A stretch of DNA of 58,188 nt from Candidatus Competibacteraceae bacterium (GTDB lineage Bacteria > Pseudomonadota > Gammaproteobacteria > Competibacterales > Competibacteraceae). Location: positions 1 to 58,188 of the forward strand of contig JAPUDV010000093.1 in the NCBI GenBank assembly GCA_027492875.1. Reading direction: 5' to 3'. This document shows positions 16,908-27,501 of this stretch, piece after piece. The translations under genes and the position numbers were made by a program. Every line of letters begins with the position of its first letter. The stretch's first letter is position 1. Under the pieces are notes generated by a model. The model saw nothing but the letters and a program-made list of their open reading frames with translations, did not search any database and had not been told where the DNA came from.

Positions 16908-17684
16908 CTAATTGCACCGCGCCAGGTCCGCGATGGGCGTGTTCAGGACCGCGAAGGGTTCGGTGAAGGGTTGATCCATGCTGGCCAGGAGGGTCAGGGT
17001 AACGGCCGTGGCGATCGAGAAGACGGCCAGCGTTATCGCCTGGGCGCGCGATTTGTCGAGCTGCACCAAGCCGATGGCAATCTGGGTCATGAAGCCGAGA
17101 AAGATCACCAGTACCCACTTGCCGATATGACTGTGGCCGCTGCTGAGCTGGATGCGGTTGACCCGATACTGTCGGACCTGGTTGAAAGCGCTCAGCATTT
17201 CCCGGCGCAGCGTTGCATCCACCCGAGCGGTGAATTCCGGGGCGGCGAGCGAGAGCATCATGTTGTCCAGGGCCGTTTCGGCGGTGGGCGAGGCTTCGCC
17301 GTCCAGCAGCATCGTCGGCCATTCCTGTTGCACGACCGCTTTCGCGTAGGTACAGATCCGCTCGGCCAGGGGTTGGGTGGTCGGCGGCTCCAGGACCTCC
17401 GCGAGGTGCGACAGCAATTTCAGATTGCTGGCTTCCTGGAGGACGGATTGTTGTGCCTGCTCGGCCCGTTGCCAGATGTCGGCGCCCATGAATCCGACCG
17501 ACAGACTGAACAGCACCGCGACCGAGGAAAAGTAGGGGGCCACGACCCCCAGATTGTCGCGCCAGAAAGGCGCTAGCCGGCTGCGTTGAAAGAACCACCA
17601 TAGAGCGGCGGCGGTGGCCAGCCAGACTATCAGGGTGGCGGGCACCCCCAGCCAAAATGGAAAATCGAGCCAGGTTTCGATCAT
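16908..17684 (-). CDS. DUF4239 (bestrophin-like) membrane protein
   Basis: 258 residues with four membrane segments: about 10-32 (GVPATLIVWLATAAALWWFF), 47-66 (VAPYFSSVAVLFSLSVGFMG), 190-210 (WVLVIFLGFMTQIAIGLV) and 215-235. The central helical region contains the family-typical FMGADIWQRAEQAQQSVLQE and DNMMLSLAAPEF parts. DUF4239 proteins resemble bestrophin-like channels but have no assigned role. ATG 17684 has GAGGT seven bases upstream, and this ribosome site straddles the metH stop, so translation is coupled to methionine synthase although no functional link is obvious. Confidence 0.8.
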   Translation of the reverse strand: MIETWLDFPFWLGVPATLIVWLATAAALWWFFQRSRLAPFWRDNLGVVAPYFSSVAVLFSLSVGFMGADIWQRAEQAQQSVLQEASNLKLLSHLAEVLEPPTTQPLAERICTYAKAVVQQEWPTMLLDGEASPTAETALDNMMLSLAAPEFTARVDATLRREMLSAFNQVRQYRVNRIQLSSGHSHIGKWVLVIFLGFMTQIAIGLVQLDKSRAQAITLAVFSIATAVTLTLLASMDQPFTEPFAVLNTPIADLARCN

Positions 17685-17694
17685 GGTCAATACC

Positions 17695-21393
<3,699 letters not shown>

Positions 21394-21479
21394 CGGCAAG
21401 ATACTCGGAGATTGGTGCAGGATGGCGGCAGTTTCTTATTATCGGACAGGAACCTGGAAAGTATTCTCTATGTTCCCAC

Positions 21480-23276
21480 TTAAAGCTTTGCGTAATAGCG
21501 CTGAATCTTGGTGGCCATTAGCTTGCGGCGCGTTTGCAGGAACTCGCTGTATCCGGTCTCGTTCATTCCAAAAATTGCTTCGGGAACGCAGTTGGCGGCG
21601 AGGTTAGCCCGCAACAGATCCATATCCAGGATCGCGCCATACTTGAGGGGTCCGCCGTTGCACTGGCTTTGAATATCGGCAAAGTAGGTGGATGGCGCTT
21701 TGCTACCGATCTTAATATTTATTTCTTCTTGTGTGTAGGCGTAGTTGGCAATCTGGTTATATTGACTGCGCGGCAGACCCGCTTTTTTCAGCAAGGCGCG
21801 TGGGAAAATATGGTGAATGTCACCCAGGTGGCTAACCAACTCTCTGATTGCAATATCCTTGGATAGAAATCCTTTGTCGTTGGCGCGAATCTGTGCAGCC
21901 ACAAACACCCAGAAATAGGGATTGCCAGTGCCAGAAGTGTCTAGTTGCTGCACCAAGCGCAGCTCCCAGAATGTCGGCGAGAGTTCTGTTTGTTCGACAC
22001 TGGAGAGAATTTTTTCGAAGTCGTCGGATGCAATTTGCCGAATGTCTTTGTCGAACTGGGTTTCCGCCGATCCTGAGTAGCGCCCGGTCAGTACAGACAT
22101 GACGAACCAGCGACGCACTAACGACTCAATTTTGCCATCCTGCACACTTTGCGTCCGAAGCCGCAGATAGACGATATAGGCAAAGTTTAAGGCCCCCCGG
22201 TTGCGAATCATACCGTCGTCAATGAAGCCCGCCGACTTGATGATCATCACGAACCTTTTAAAGTTTGATTCCTTGATGAAATCCAGGATGCCAGCGGTGA
22301 GTTTGGCAAATGACGCTTCAGCAATGCTGTCCTCAAATTTTTTGGTTTCAAAGTTGCGTCCGGAGAGCAGGCTGACTAAATCGGAGAATTTGCCCCGTTC
22401 AAACTCCTTGGTGAAGGCCACCCGTAACAGGTCGTTATACGAGGGATCGTAGAGATTATCGTTTTCACTCCGCAACCAGGCCACTTTCTGCAAGTAATCA
22501 GACGCCGCAAATTCGCTGTCCATTTCTTTGATCTGATCGTAGAACTCGGGAGCGACCGCCAGGTGGCAGAAGTAATCAATGCACTTGCGCAACGCTTGAC
22601 CGCCAAATCTCAGGTCGGCGGCGATCTTCGACATCACGAAATCGGCTTGCGAAAGCACGGTGCCCTTGGAGTTGATGCGGATGAAGATTTCTGTAACTGT
22701 TTCAATGTCCAAGTCGTGGTCAAGCTCTATCAACCCAATCTGCTTCTTGGCAATGTCGGTTAGATTGAGTAGACTCGTTTTAACTTTGACCTTATCGGTT
22801 GAGGGATTGTCTGCAAGATATTTTTCGACAACATCGAATAAATCGACTGTACCGCTGATGATGGTCGATACATCGGCTATCCATACCGAATCTTTGGCAA
22901 TAGCCGGATTGGAAACCTCGAATTGCTCTTCCAGCGGGTTGAAGGCAATTGAAATGCGCACCTTGCGGTAATCCTTGTTGACAACCTGCTGACCAATGAT
23001 CGCGGCGGTCAATGCCGTCACCCGTTGCTGGCCATCAATCAAAATCATTTTTCCGGACGCTTTGGCGCCATCCTTTAACTGTACATCCGGATTGCGCCAA
23101 GCGATGAGATAGCCAACTGGGTAGCCTTTATAAAGCGAATCGAGCAGATCCCGAACCTGACTGGCGTCCCAAACAAAAGGTCGCTGGATTTCTGGAATCG
23201 CGATTTCGTTCTCGCGCACCTTGGCGAGAAGGCTTTCGATCAGATATTGGTTGACGGCGTATTTTTGGGTTTTCAT
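21480..23276 (-). CDS. DUF262 / HNH-like protein (GmrSD-related, possible defence)
   Basis: 598 residues. The N-terminal ParB-like DUF262 domain has IPEIQRPFVWDASQVRDLLDS (read IPEIQRPFVW at 27) and the diagnostic DGQQR at 81-85, an NTP-binding/hydrolysing motif. The C-terminal part contains DIHHIFPRALLKK around 490 followed by an Asn-rich NYAYTQEEINIKIG segment, the layout of a DUF1524-like HNH nuclease. Single-chain DUF262-HNH proteins are related to the type IV restriction enzyme GmrSD, which cuts modified phage DNA. The gene is more AT-rich than metH and yraN on either side and has no obvious partner, consistent with an acquired defence gene. Exact target unknown. Confidence 0.8.
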   Translation of the reverse strand: MKTQKYAVNQYLIESLLAKVRENEIAIPEIQRPFVWDASQVRDLLDSLYKGYPVGYLIAWRNPDVQLKDGAKASGKMILIDGQQRVTALTAAIIGQQVVNKDYRKVRISIAFNPLEEQFEVSNPAIAKDSVWIADVSTIISGTVDLFDVVEKYLADNPSTDKVKVKTSLLNLTDIAKKQIGLIELDHDLDIETVTEIFIRINSKGTVLSQADFVMSKIAADLRFGGQALRKCIDYFCHLAVAPEFYDQIKEMDSEFAASDYLQKVAWLRSENDNLYDPSYNDLLRVAFTKEFERGKFSDLVSLLSGRNFETKKFEDSIAEASFAKLTAGILDFIKESNFKRFVMIIKSAGFIDDGMIRNRGALNFAYIVYLRLRTQSVQDGKIESLVRRWFVMSVLTGRYSGSAETQFDKDIRQIASDDFEKILSSVEQTELSPTFWELRLVQQLDTSGTGNPYFWVFVAAQIRANDKGFLSKDIAIRELVSHLGDIHHIFPRALLKKAGLPRSQYNQIANYAYTQEEINIKIGSKAPSTYFADIQSQCNGGPLKYGAILDMDLLRANLAANCVPEAIFGMNETGYSEFLQTRRKLMATKIQRYYAKL

Positions 23277-23305
23277 AACAATCTACCGCTTGAACGTGAG
23301 GCTAC

Positions 23306-23665
23306 TCAAGTCAGTTGAAAAGCATCCCGAATCCATTCGATCTGCGGTTCGTCATCGGCCTGGAGAATGGCCACCACGTCGAAGCGACAAGGCAGGTCGA
23401 GGCGCTGGCGTTGCAGGTAGAGCGCGGCGGCGCGGAGCAGGCGTTGCTGTTTGGTGCGGGTAACCGATTCGGCCGGCGTACCGTAGCGGGTATGGCGGCG
23501 ACTGCGCACTTCCACGAAGATCAGGTTTTCGCCGTCGCGCATGATCAAATCCAGTTCGCCGCCCCGGTAGCGGACGTTGCGCGTCACCAGGATCAGACCG
23601 CGCGCTTCCAGATAGCGGCAGGCCAGATCCTCGGCGGCGCTGCCTCGGGCGACGCGGCTGATCAC
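23306..23665 (-). CDS. yraN: YraN / UPF0102 family endonuclease-like protein
   Basis: 119 residues from GTG 23665: GSAAEDLACRYLEARG, NVRYRGGELDLIMRD, LIFVEVRSRRHTRYG and KQQRLLRAAALYL, a complete UPF0102 domain with the restriction-endonuclease-like core (E-LD-VEVR). Function in vivo is unresolved; the fold suggests DNA binding or cleavage linked to recombination. Divergent from rsmI across 68 bases, the conserved gammaproteobacterial arrangement. Confidence 0.92.
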   Translation of the reverse strand: MISRVARGSAAEDLACRYLEARGLILVTRNVRYRGGELDLIMRDGENLIFVEVRSRRHTRYGTPAESVTRTKQQRLLRAAALYLQRQRLDLPCRFDVVAILQADDEPQIEWIRDAFQLT

Positions 23666-23733
23666 GGGCGGTCTCCGGCAGGTTAATGAAAAATCAGGGT
23701 TTCAAAGACCCGCGCATTGTAGAGGTTCAAACC

Positions 23734-24627
23734 ATGACCGTCGAATCCGGCGCGCTGTATGTGATCGCTACCCCCATCGGCAATTTGGAGGACATCAGCG
23801 CCCGCGCCCTGCGGGTGCTGCGCGAGGTGACGGCCATCGCCGCCGAGGACACGCGCCATACCGGGCACTTGCTCGCCCATTTCGGGATTCAAACGCCGCT
23901 GTTTTCGCTGCACGATCACAACGAGCACGCCCGCCTGGAGCAGGTGGTCGCCCGCCTGCGCGAGGGTCAGGCGCTGGCGCTGGTGTCGGATGCCGGCACG
24001 CCGCTGATCAGTGACCCCGGCTTTCCGCTGGTGCGCGAGTTGCGCCGGCAGGGGTTGAAGGTCATCCCGGTGCCGGGGCCGAGCAGCATTTTGGCGGCTC
24101 TGTCGGTGGCCGGTTTGCCGACCGACCGTTTTACCTTCGAGGGTTTTCTTCCGCCCAAATCCGCTGCCCGGCGCGAGCGTCTGCAAGCACTGGCGTGCGA
24201 GGAACGCACGCTGGTCTTTCTGGAAGCCAGCCATCGCATCGCCGAGACCCTGGCCGATTTGGCGGCGGTGTTCGGTGGGGAACGTTCGGCGACGGTCGCC
24301 CGCGAGTTGACCAAGCGTTTCGAGGAGATTCACAACGCCAGTCTGAGTGAGTTGGGGGGTTGGCTGGACGCCGATCCACATCGTCGCAAGGGCGAATTTG
24401 TAGTGATCGTGCAAGGTGCGCCGGCCGCGAGCGAGGCGGAGACGGCGGAGACGCGCCGCTTGCTGGTGGCGCTGCTGGCGGAATTGCCCGCCAGCCGGGC
24501 GGCGGCGGTGGCGGCCAAGTTGACCGGCCTGCGGAAGAAGGCGCTGTACGATCTGGCGCTGGCGCTGGGGAATGGCGCTATCCCTTCAAGTCCGCCTTGC
24601 CAAGCAGCGCCCGGCGATGGACACTAA
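23734..24627 (+). CDS. rsmI: 16S rRNA (cytidine1402-2'-O)-methyltransferase
   Basis: 297 residues from ATG 23734, preceded by AGAGG at 23721. The tetrapyrrole-methylase fold of RsmI is clear: LYVIATPIGNLEDISARAL, AEDTRHTGHLL, LVSDAGTPLISDPGFPLV, PGPSSILAALSVAGLP and FEGFLPPKSAAR. It 2'-O-methylates C1402 in the ribosomal P site using SAM. A longer frame back to 23686 lacks a ribosome site and would overlap the divergent promoter. The 3' end contains the likely rnpB promoter. Confidence 0.94.
   Translation: MTVESGALYVIATPIGNLEDISARALRVLREVTAIAAEDTRHTGHLLAHFGIQTPLFSLHDHNEHARLEQVVARLREGQALALVSDAGTPLISDPGFPLVRELRRQGLKVIPVPGPSSILAALSVAGLPTDRFTFEGFLPPKSAARRERLQALACEERTLVFLEASHRIAETLADLAAVFGGERSATVARELTKRFEEIHNASLSELGGWLDADPHRRKGEFVVIVQGAPAASEAETAETRRLLVALLAELPASRAAAVAAKLTGLRKKALYDLALALGNGAIPSSPPCQAAPGDGH
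24597..24625 (+). promoter_or_regulatory. Candidate rnpB promoter inside the rsmI 3' end
   Basis: TTGCCA at 24597-24602, a 17-base spacer and GACACT at 24620-24625, ending seven bases before the inferred first base of RNase P RNA. The -35 box is good and the -10 box weak. Confidence 0.4.
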
Positions 24628-24631
24628 GCAT

Positions 24632-24980
24632 GGGAACCGGCTGGGCGGTCGCTGTATCGCATTGCGGTATGGAGGAAAGTCCGGGCTCCATAGGACAGGG
24701 TGCCAGGTAACGCCTGGGCGGCGCAAGCCGACGGAAAGTGCCACAGAAAATATACCGCCCAAGTTCGCGAGAACCGGTAAGGGTGAAAAGGTGCGGTAAG
24801 AGCGCACCGCGCGGCTGGCAACAGGCGCGGCAGGGTAAACCCCACCCGGAGCAAGACCAAATAGGGGGGCGCTACGTGTGGTCCGCACGGCTCCCGGGTA
24901 GGTCGCTACAGGCGTCTGGTGACAGGCGTCGCAGATGAATGATCGTCCTCGACAGAACCCGGCTTACAGGCCGGTTCCCA
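24632..24980 (+). ncRNA. rnpB: RNase P RNA, bacterial type A
   Basis: Catalytic RNA that removes tRNA 5' leaders. It contains the universal GGAGGAAAGTCCGGGCTCC segment near 24670, then CAGGGTGCCAGGTAACGCCT and, near the 3' end, GACAGAACCCGGCTTA. GGGAACCGGC at the 5' end pairs with GCCGGTTCCC at the 3' end to form helix P1, which fixes the boundaries to within a few bases. About 349 nt, a normal type A length. Placed directly after rsmI. Confidence 0.96.
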
Positions 24981-25062
24981 CTTGATTCCCATCGCGGCTC
25001 TTTCCAAGAGTTGGCTATCCGATCCCGCGCCACGGCGCGGCCATCGCTTTTCCGGGCACACC

Positions 25063-25710
25063 ATGACCACCTTTACACCGCTGGAGATTCGCCCCGGCCT
25101 GCTGCTGGATCTGGACTCGATTCAGATTTGGGGGTGGGAGGAGGAATGCTTGACGCTGCCGGTCGGCGCGACCGGTTATGGCATGGTGACCCGTGGTCGT
25201 TCCGTGCTACGCGATGTCTGGGGTGGCTGTGAGTTAGGCCAGGGGATGTTTTTCGCGCTGCCCGACGGGGGTTCGGTGTGCGGTGGCGCCGGGCTGGTTA
25301 TCGTCCTGTCCGGCTATCGTGGTTTGCGGCAGATCGGCGGTCCTTTGGAGAGCGTCGGGCGTTTGCGCTATATCGACGGGTGCAGCGATACCTTGTTGAT
25401 TTGCCCGCCCCGCGTGGGTGAGCCGTGTCTGAATCATTTGCACATTCCGCCGCGTACCGACCAGACGCCCCATACTCATCCTTCGGCGCGGATCGGGGTC
25501 ATCATGCAGGGGACGGGTGAATGCCGCACCCCGGATGGCGTGTTTCCGCTGCGGCCGGGCATGGGCTGGTATATCCCGAGCGGCTGCCTGCATTCCTTTT
25601 TCACCGAGGAAGCGGCGCTGGATGTGGTTGCCTGGCACCCCGATAGCGATTTCGGGCCGCGCGACGACGATCACCCGATGATCAACCGTACAGTGATTCC
25701 TCCGGGCTGA
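25063..25710 (+). CDS. Cupin-domain protein
   Basis: 215 residues. The C-terminal half is a clear small cupin: HLHIPPRTDQTPHTHPSARIG (read HIPPRTDQTPHTHPS) gives the H-x-H metal motif, followed by GVIMQGTGECRT and GMGWYIPSGCLHSFF with the second-motif His. The N-terminal half looks like a second, degenerate cupin barrel (GYGMVTRGRSVLRD). ATG 25063 starts 82 bases after rnpB; a longer frame from 24982 would abut the RNA and is unlikely. Function unknown; may bind a small ligand or be a metal-dependent isomerase/dioxygenase. Confidence 0.72.
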   Translation: MTTFTPLEIRPGLLLDLDSIQIWGWEEECLTLPVGATGYGMVTRGRSVLRDVWGGCELGQGMFFALPDGGSVCGGAGLVIVLSGYRGLRQIGGPLESVGRLRYIDGCSDTLLICPPRVGEPCLNHLHIPPRTDQTPHTHPSARIGVIMQGTGECRTPDGVFPLRPGMGWYIPSGCLHSFFTEEAALDVVAWHPDSDFGPRDDDHPMINRTVIPPG

Positions 25711-25769
25711 CTGTGGGCGAGGTGCTACGCGTTGCCTTGCCAGATTTCCAGGGCTGGACGAAGTCGGCC

Positions 25770-25936
25770 ATGACGTTCGAAAGACTATGAACCTCAAGCG
25801 TCACGGTTTTCATGGTTTCACCTCTTGATCTGGCCTTGGAAGTCGCGGATCAGACGCTCTGGGGACACGAAACAATATTTCGATTCGTTGCCTGCAAGAT
25901 GCACATGATCACGGTTACGCGAAGCGTTAAGGTGCT
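25770..25936 (-). pseudogene. Remnants of a two-gene toxin-antitoxin-like cassette
   Basis: Reading leftward, the first frame ends PERLIRDFQGQIKR-stop just before 25820 and begins only at the stop of the zinc-ribbon gene, so it is the C-terminal tail of a lost small protein. After a good AGAGGTG ribosome site, ATG 25813 opens MKTVTLEVHSLSNVMADF, which resembles the N-terminus of HVO_A0114-type winged-helix proteins that accompany small toxins, but that similarity is lost within about 25 codons. Both parts are therefore truncated and unlikely to function. Identification is by resemblance only. Confidence 0.35.
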
Positions 25937-26269
25937 TTATGACTTCGGGCGAGTGAGCATCACAAACAAACCAAGAATGATGTCCCCGAATACCCAGACA
26001 CCAAAAAGCATACCTGTACCAATTGTTCCACCGATAGCAGCTCCCGCTTTCCCTGCCTCACTACCAGCAGTATTTGCGAGGTCTCCAACACTACCCCAAT
26101 ATGAGAACAGCCAAATAACCATTAAAACATTAAAGCCGATAAAGCTCCATTTAAATAATTTTCCAAAGAGTCCTCTCTTTGGTTTCCGAAGTTGAACTCC
26201 GCACTTGGGACACTTCAGCGCGGTGTTGCTAACTTCAGTTTGGCATTCTGGGCAGTTGATTAGCGCCAT
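25937..26269 (-). CDS. Small zinc-ribbon membrane protein
   Basis: 110 residues. The N-terminus is a zinc ribbon with two Cys pairs, NCPECQTEVSNTALKCPKCG, followed by a basic stretch (KPKRGLFGKLFK) and two hydrophobic segments, about 40-57 (WSFIGFNVLMVIWLFSYW) and 80-103 (GTIGTGMLFGVWVFGDIILG), separated by a Gly/Ala-rich linker. The topology places the zinc ribbon in the cytoplasm. AAGGAG at its ribosome site overlaps the stop codon of the upstream zinc-ribbon gene, so the two form an operon. No function is known for this type; AT-rich base composition suggests transfer. Confidence 0.75.
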   Translation of the reverse strand: MALINCPECQTEVSNTALKCPKCGVQLRKPKRGLFGKLFKWSFIGFNVLMVIWLFSYWGSVGDLANTAGSEAGKAGAAIGGTIGTGMLFGVWVFGDIILGLFVMLTRPKS

Positions 26270-26279
26270 TTTCTACTCC

Positions 26280-26990
26280 TTAGTTGATTGGTGTTACGGA
26301 TTTGAATTTGAACAAAAATTCGGGATTTCTCATTGAGCCATCAATAGTCATACTTGTTTCCTTGATGAAATCAGATTCAGATGGAAAGAAAGTTCCTGAA
26401 AACATCACGCGCTGCCCCTTGGAAAGGCTAAACAGGTTGTTGTAGACTGGAGTCCCTTTTTCAATCAGAGTGTTTGAAGCAACATCAGAAAGTGCGTTAT
26501 TCCACGTTTTGATTTCTATATTGGGAGAAATTCGCACTGATAATATCGCTTTCCCTTCGGTATTTGTTTCCAGTTGATTGATCGTTCCCACCCATGAATT
26601 AACCGAGTAGCCACCTAGGAAAGTCGAGATTGCTGCCCTGCGTTGATCTCGCATAGCGGATTGCTGTAATTCATTTTTCACTCCTCTGAAACTCGTCGCA
26701 TACTCAGATACGTTCCTAACAAACCTAATCTGTTCTTCCGGCATTTGAGACTCGATCGATTTCGCTTTTGCAGGGGAAATTGATGCTATTGCGTTTGGCT
26801 CAGTCGATTGGGTCTTATTTTTAGGTGAATTTATTATCCCGATTATTATCAGCCCTAAAAATCCGATCCCTATCCAGTGGATTACGCTCAGTTTCTTCTG
26901 CTTTGCACCACATTGCGGGCAAGCCTTCGCAGACTTGGATATATCCTTTCCGCAAGTCTTGCATTTAGTGAACATACTCTCGCTGCCCAT
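26280..26990 (-). CDS. Zinc-ribbon single-pass membrane protein, unknown function
   Basis: 236 residues from ATG 26990, preceded by a strong AAGGAGGT. Zinc ribbon KCKTCGKDISKSAKACPQCG at the N-terminus, one membrane segment at about 38-56 (WIGIGFLGLIIIGIINS), then a long outside domain with alternating charged strands (VGTINQLETNTEGKAILSVR, KGQRVMFSGTFFPSESDF). The C-terminal region reads like a small beta-barrel-type ligand domain (OB-like impression, not proven). First gene of the two zinc-ribbon genes. It begins 28 bases after an attC-like structure. I do not recognise a specific family. Confidence 0.72.
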   Translation of the reverse strand: MGSESMFTKCKTCGKDISKSAKACPQCGAKQKKLSVIHWIGIGFLGLIIIGIINSPKNKTQSTEPNAIASISPAKAKSIESQMPEEQIRFVRNVSEYATSFRGVKNELQQSAMRDQRRAAISTFLGGYSVNSWVGTINQLETNTEGKAILSVRISPNIEIKTWNNALSDVASNTLIEKGTPVYNNLFSLSKGQRVMFSGTFFPSESDFIKETSMTIDGSMRNPEFLFKFKSVTPIN

Positions 26991-27017
26991 GCTACCTCCT
27001 TCTTGTTGCACCTTGCA

Positions 27018-27102
27018 CCCTAACGGGGCGGCGGATAAGCCGCGAGGACGGAAAAGCCGAAGGCTTTGACGGTTGATGTCGGCTTGATCCGCGTGGTTGT
27101 GC
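27018..27102 (-). other. attC-like recombination site candidate (minus strand)
   Basis: Read on the minus strand it starts GCACAAC, continues GCGGATCAAGCCGAC, has a central hairpin (AAAGCC/GGCTTT), then GCGGCTTATCCGC and ends GTTAGGG. GGATCAAGCC pairs with GGCTTATCC leaving one unpaired C, as in the L boxes of integron attC sites, and the outer ends approximate R boxes. The following gene begins 28 bases after the end with a strong ribosome site, as in gene cassettes. The last base of the R' box is not the preferred pyrimidine. No integrase gene is in the window. Confidence 0.3.
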
Positions 27103-27139
27103 GGCGCGAAGCGTCCGCGAAACAAGTGATTATGTTGTT

Positions 27140-27171
27140 CCGTATATCCTGCGCCATGGCAAGATATACGG
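27140..27171. repeat. 32-bp near-perfect palindrome
   Basis: CCGTATATC at 27140-27148 is inverted as GATATACGG at 27163-27171; the centre contains GCCATGGC. Only a few central positions break symmetry. It may be a dimeric regulator's operator or a transcript hairpin; there is no T tract for termination on either strand. Confidence 0.6.
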
Positions 27172-27392
27172 AGAATAGAAGCTGCCTATACCACAAGGCA
27201 GGTTCCCAAAATATCTCTAATCTCTACGCCATAGCAAACGCCTGAACCGGTCAACCGTAACCGACTGATCGAGTGAGCTTGCCGTCCTTCTCCGCCCGGC
27301 CACAGCCTCGGGAGTCAGCCTCCGGTGCCCCGTTCGGAGCACCTTCCCGCGATATGATCATGGCAAACCCCATCGTCACAATACAAGCCACT

Positions 27393-27407
27393 ATTTTACA
27401 GTAAAAT
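27393..27407. repeat. Short perfect inverted repeat
   Basis: ATTTTAC and GTAAAAT flank a single A. It lies 95 bases beyond the stop of the asparagine-synthetase-like gene and is AT-rich; possible operator half-sites or fortuitous. Confidence 0.4.
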
Positions 27408-27501
27408 CACCCGAAAATGAGTGGGTAAAAGGATACGCTTCCCGTTCGATTACTCTCAAGAATGATACTCTATATGCATCGTTCGTCGGCGCTGCCGTGC
27501 C

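Larger units (their letters stand above)
26991..27501. other. Gene-free, repeat-rich spacer between zinc-ribbon pair and asparagine-synthetase-like gene
   Basis: 511 bases without a credible gene. It holds an attC-like fold (27018-27102), a 32-base near palindrome (27140-27171) and a perfect 7-bp inverted repeat (27393-27407). Composition is mixed: GC-rich toward the zinc-ribbon gene and AT-rich toward the asparagine-synthetase-like gene. Confidence 0.6.

Noticed and set aside
21394..21479. Cobalamin riboswitch before metH
   Set aside because: The leader is only 86 bases and lacks the conserved B12-box sequence.
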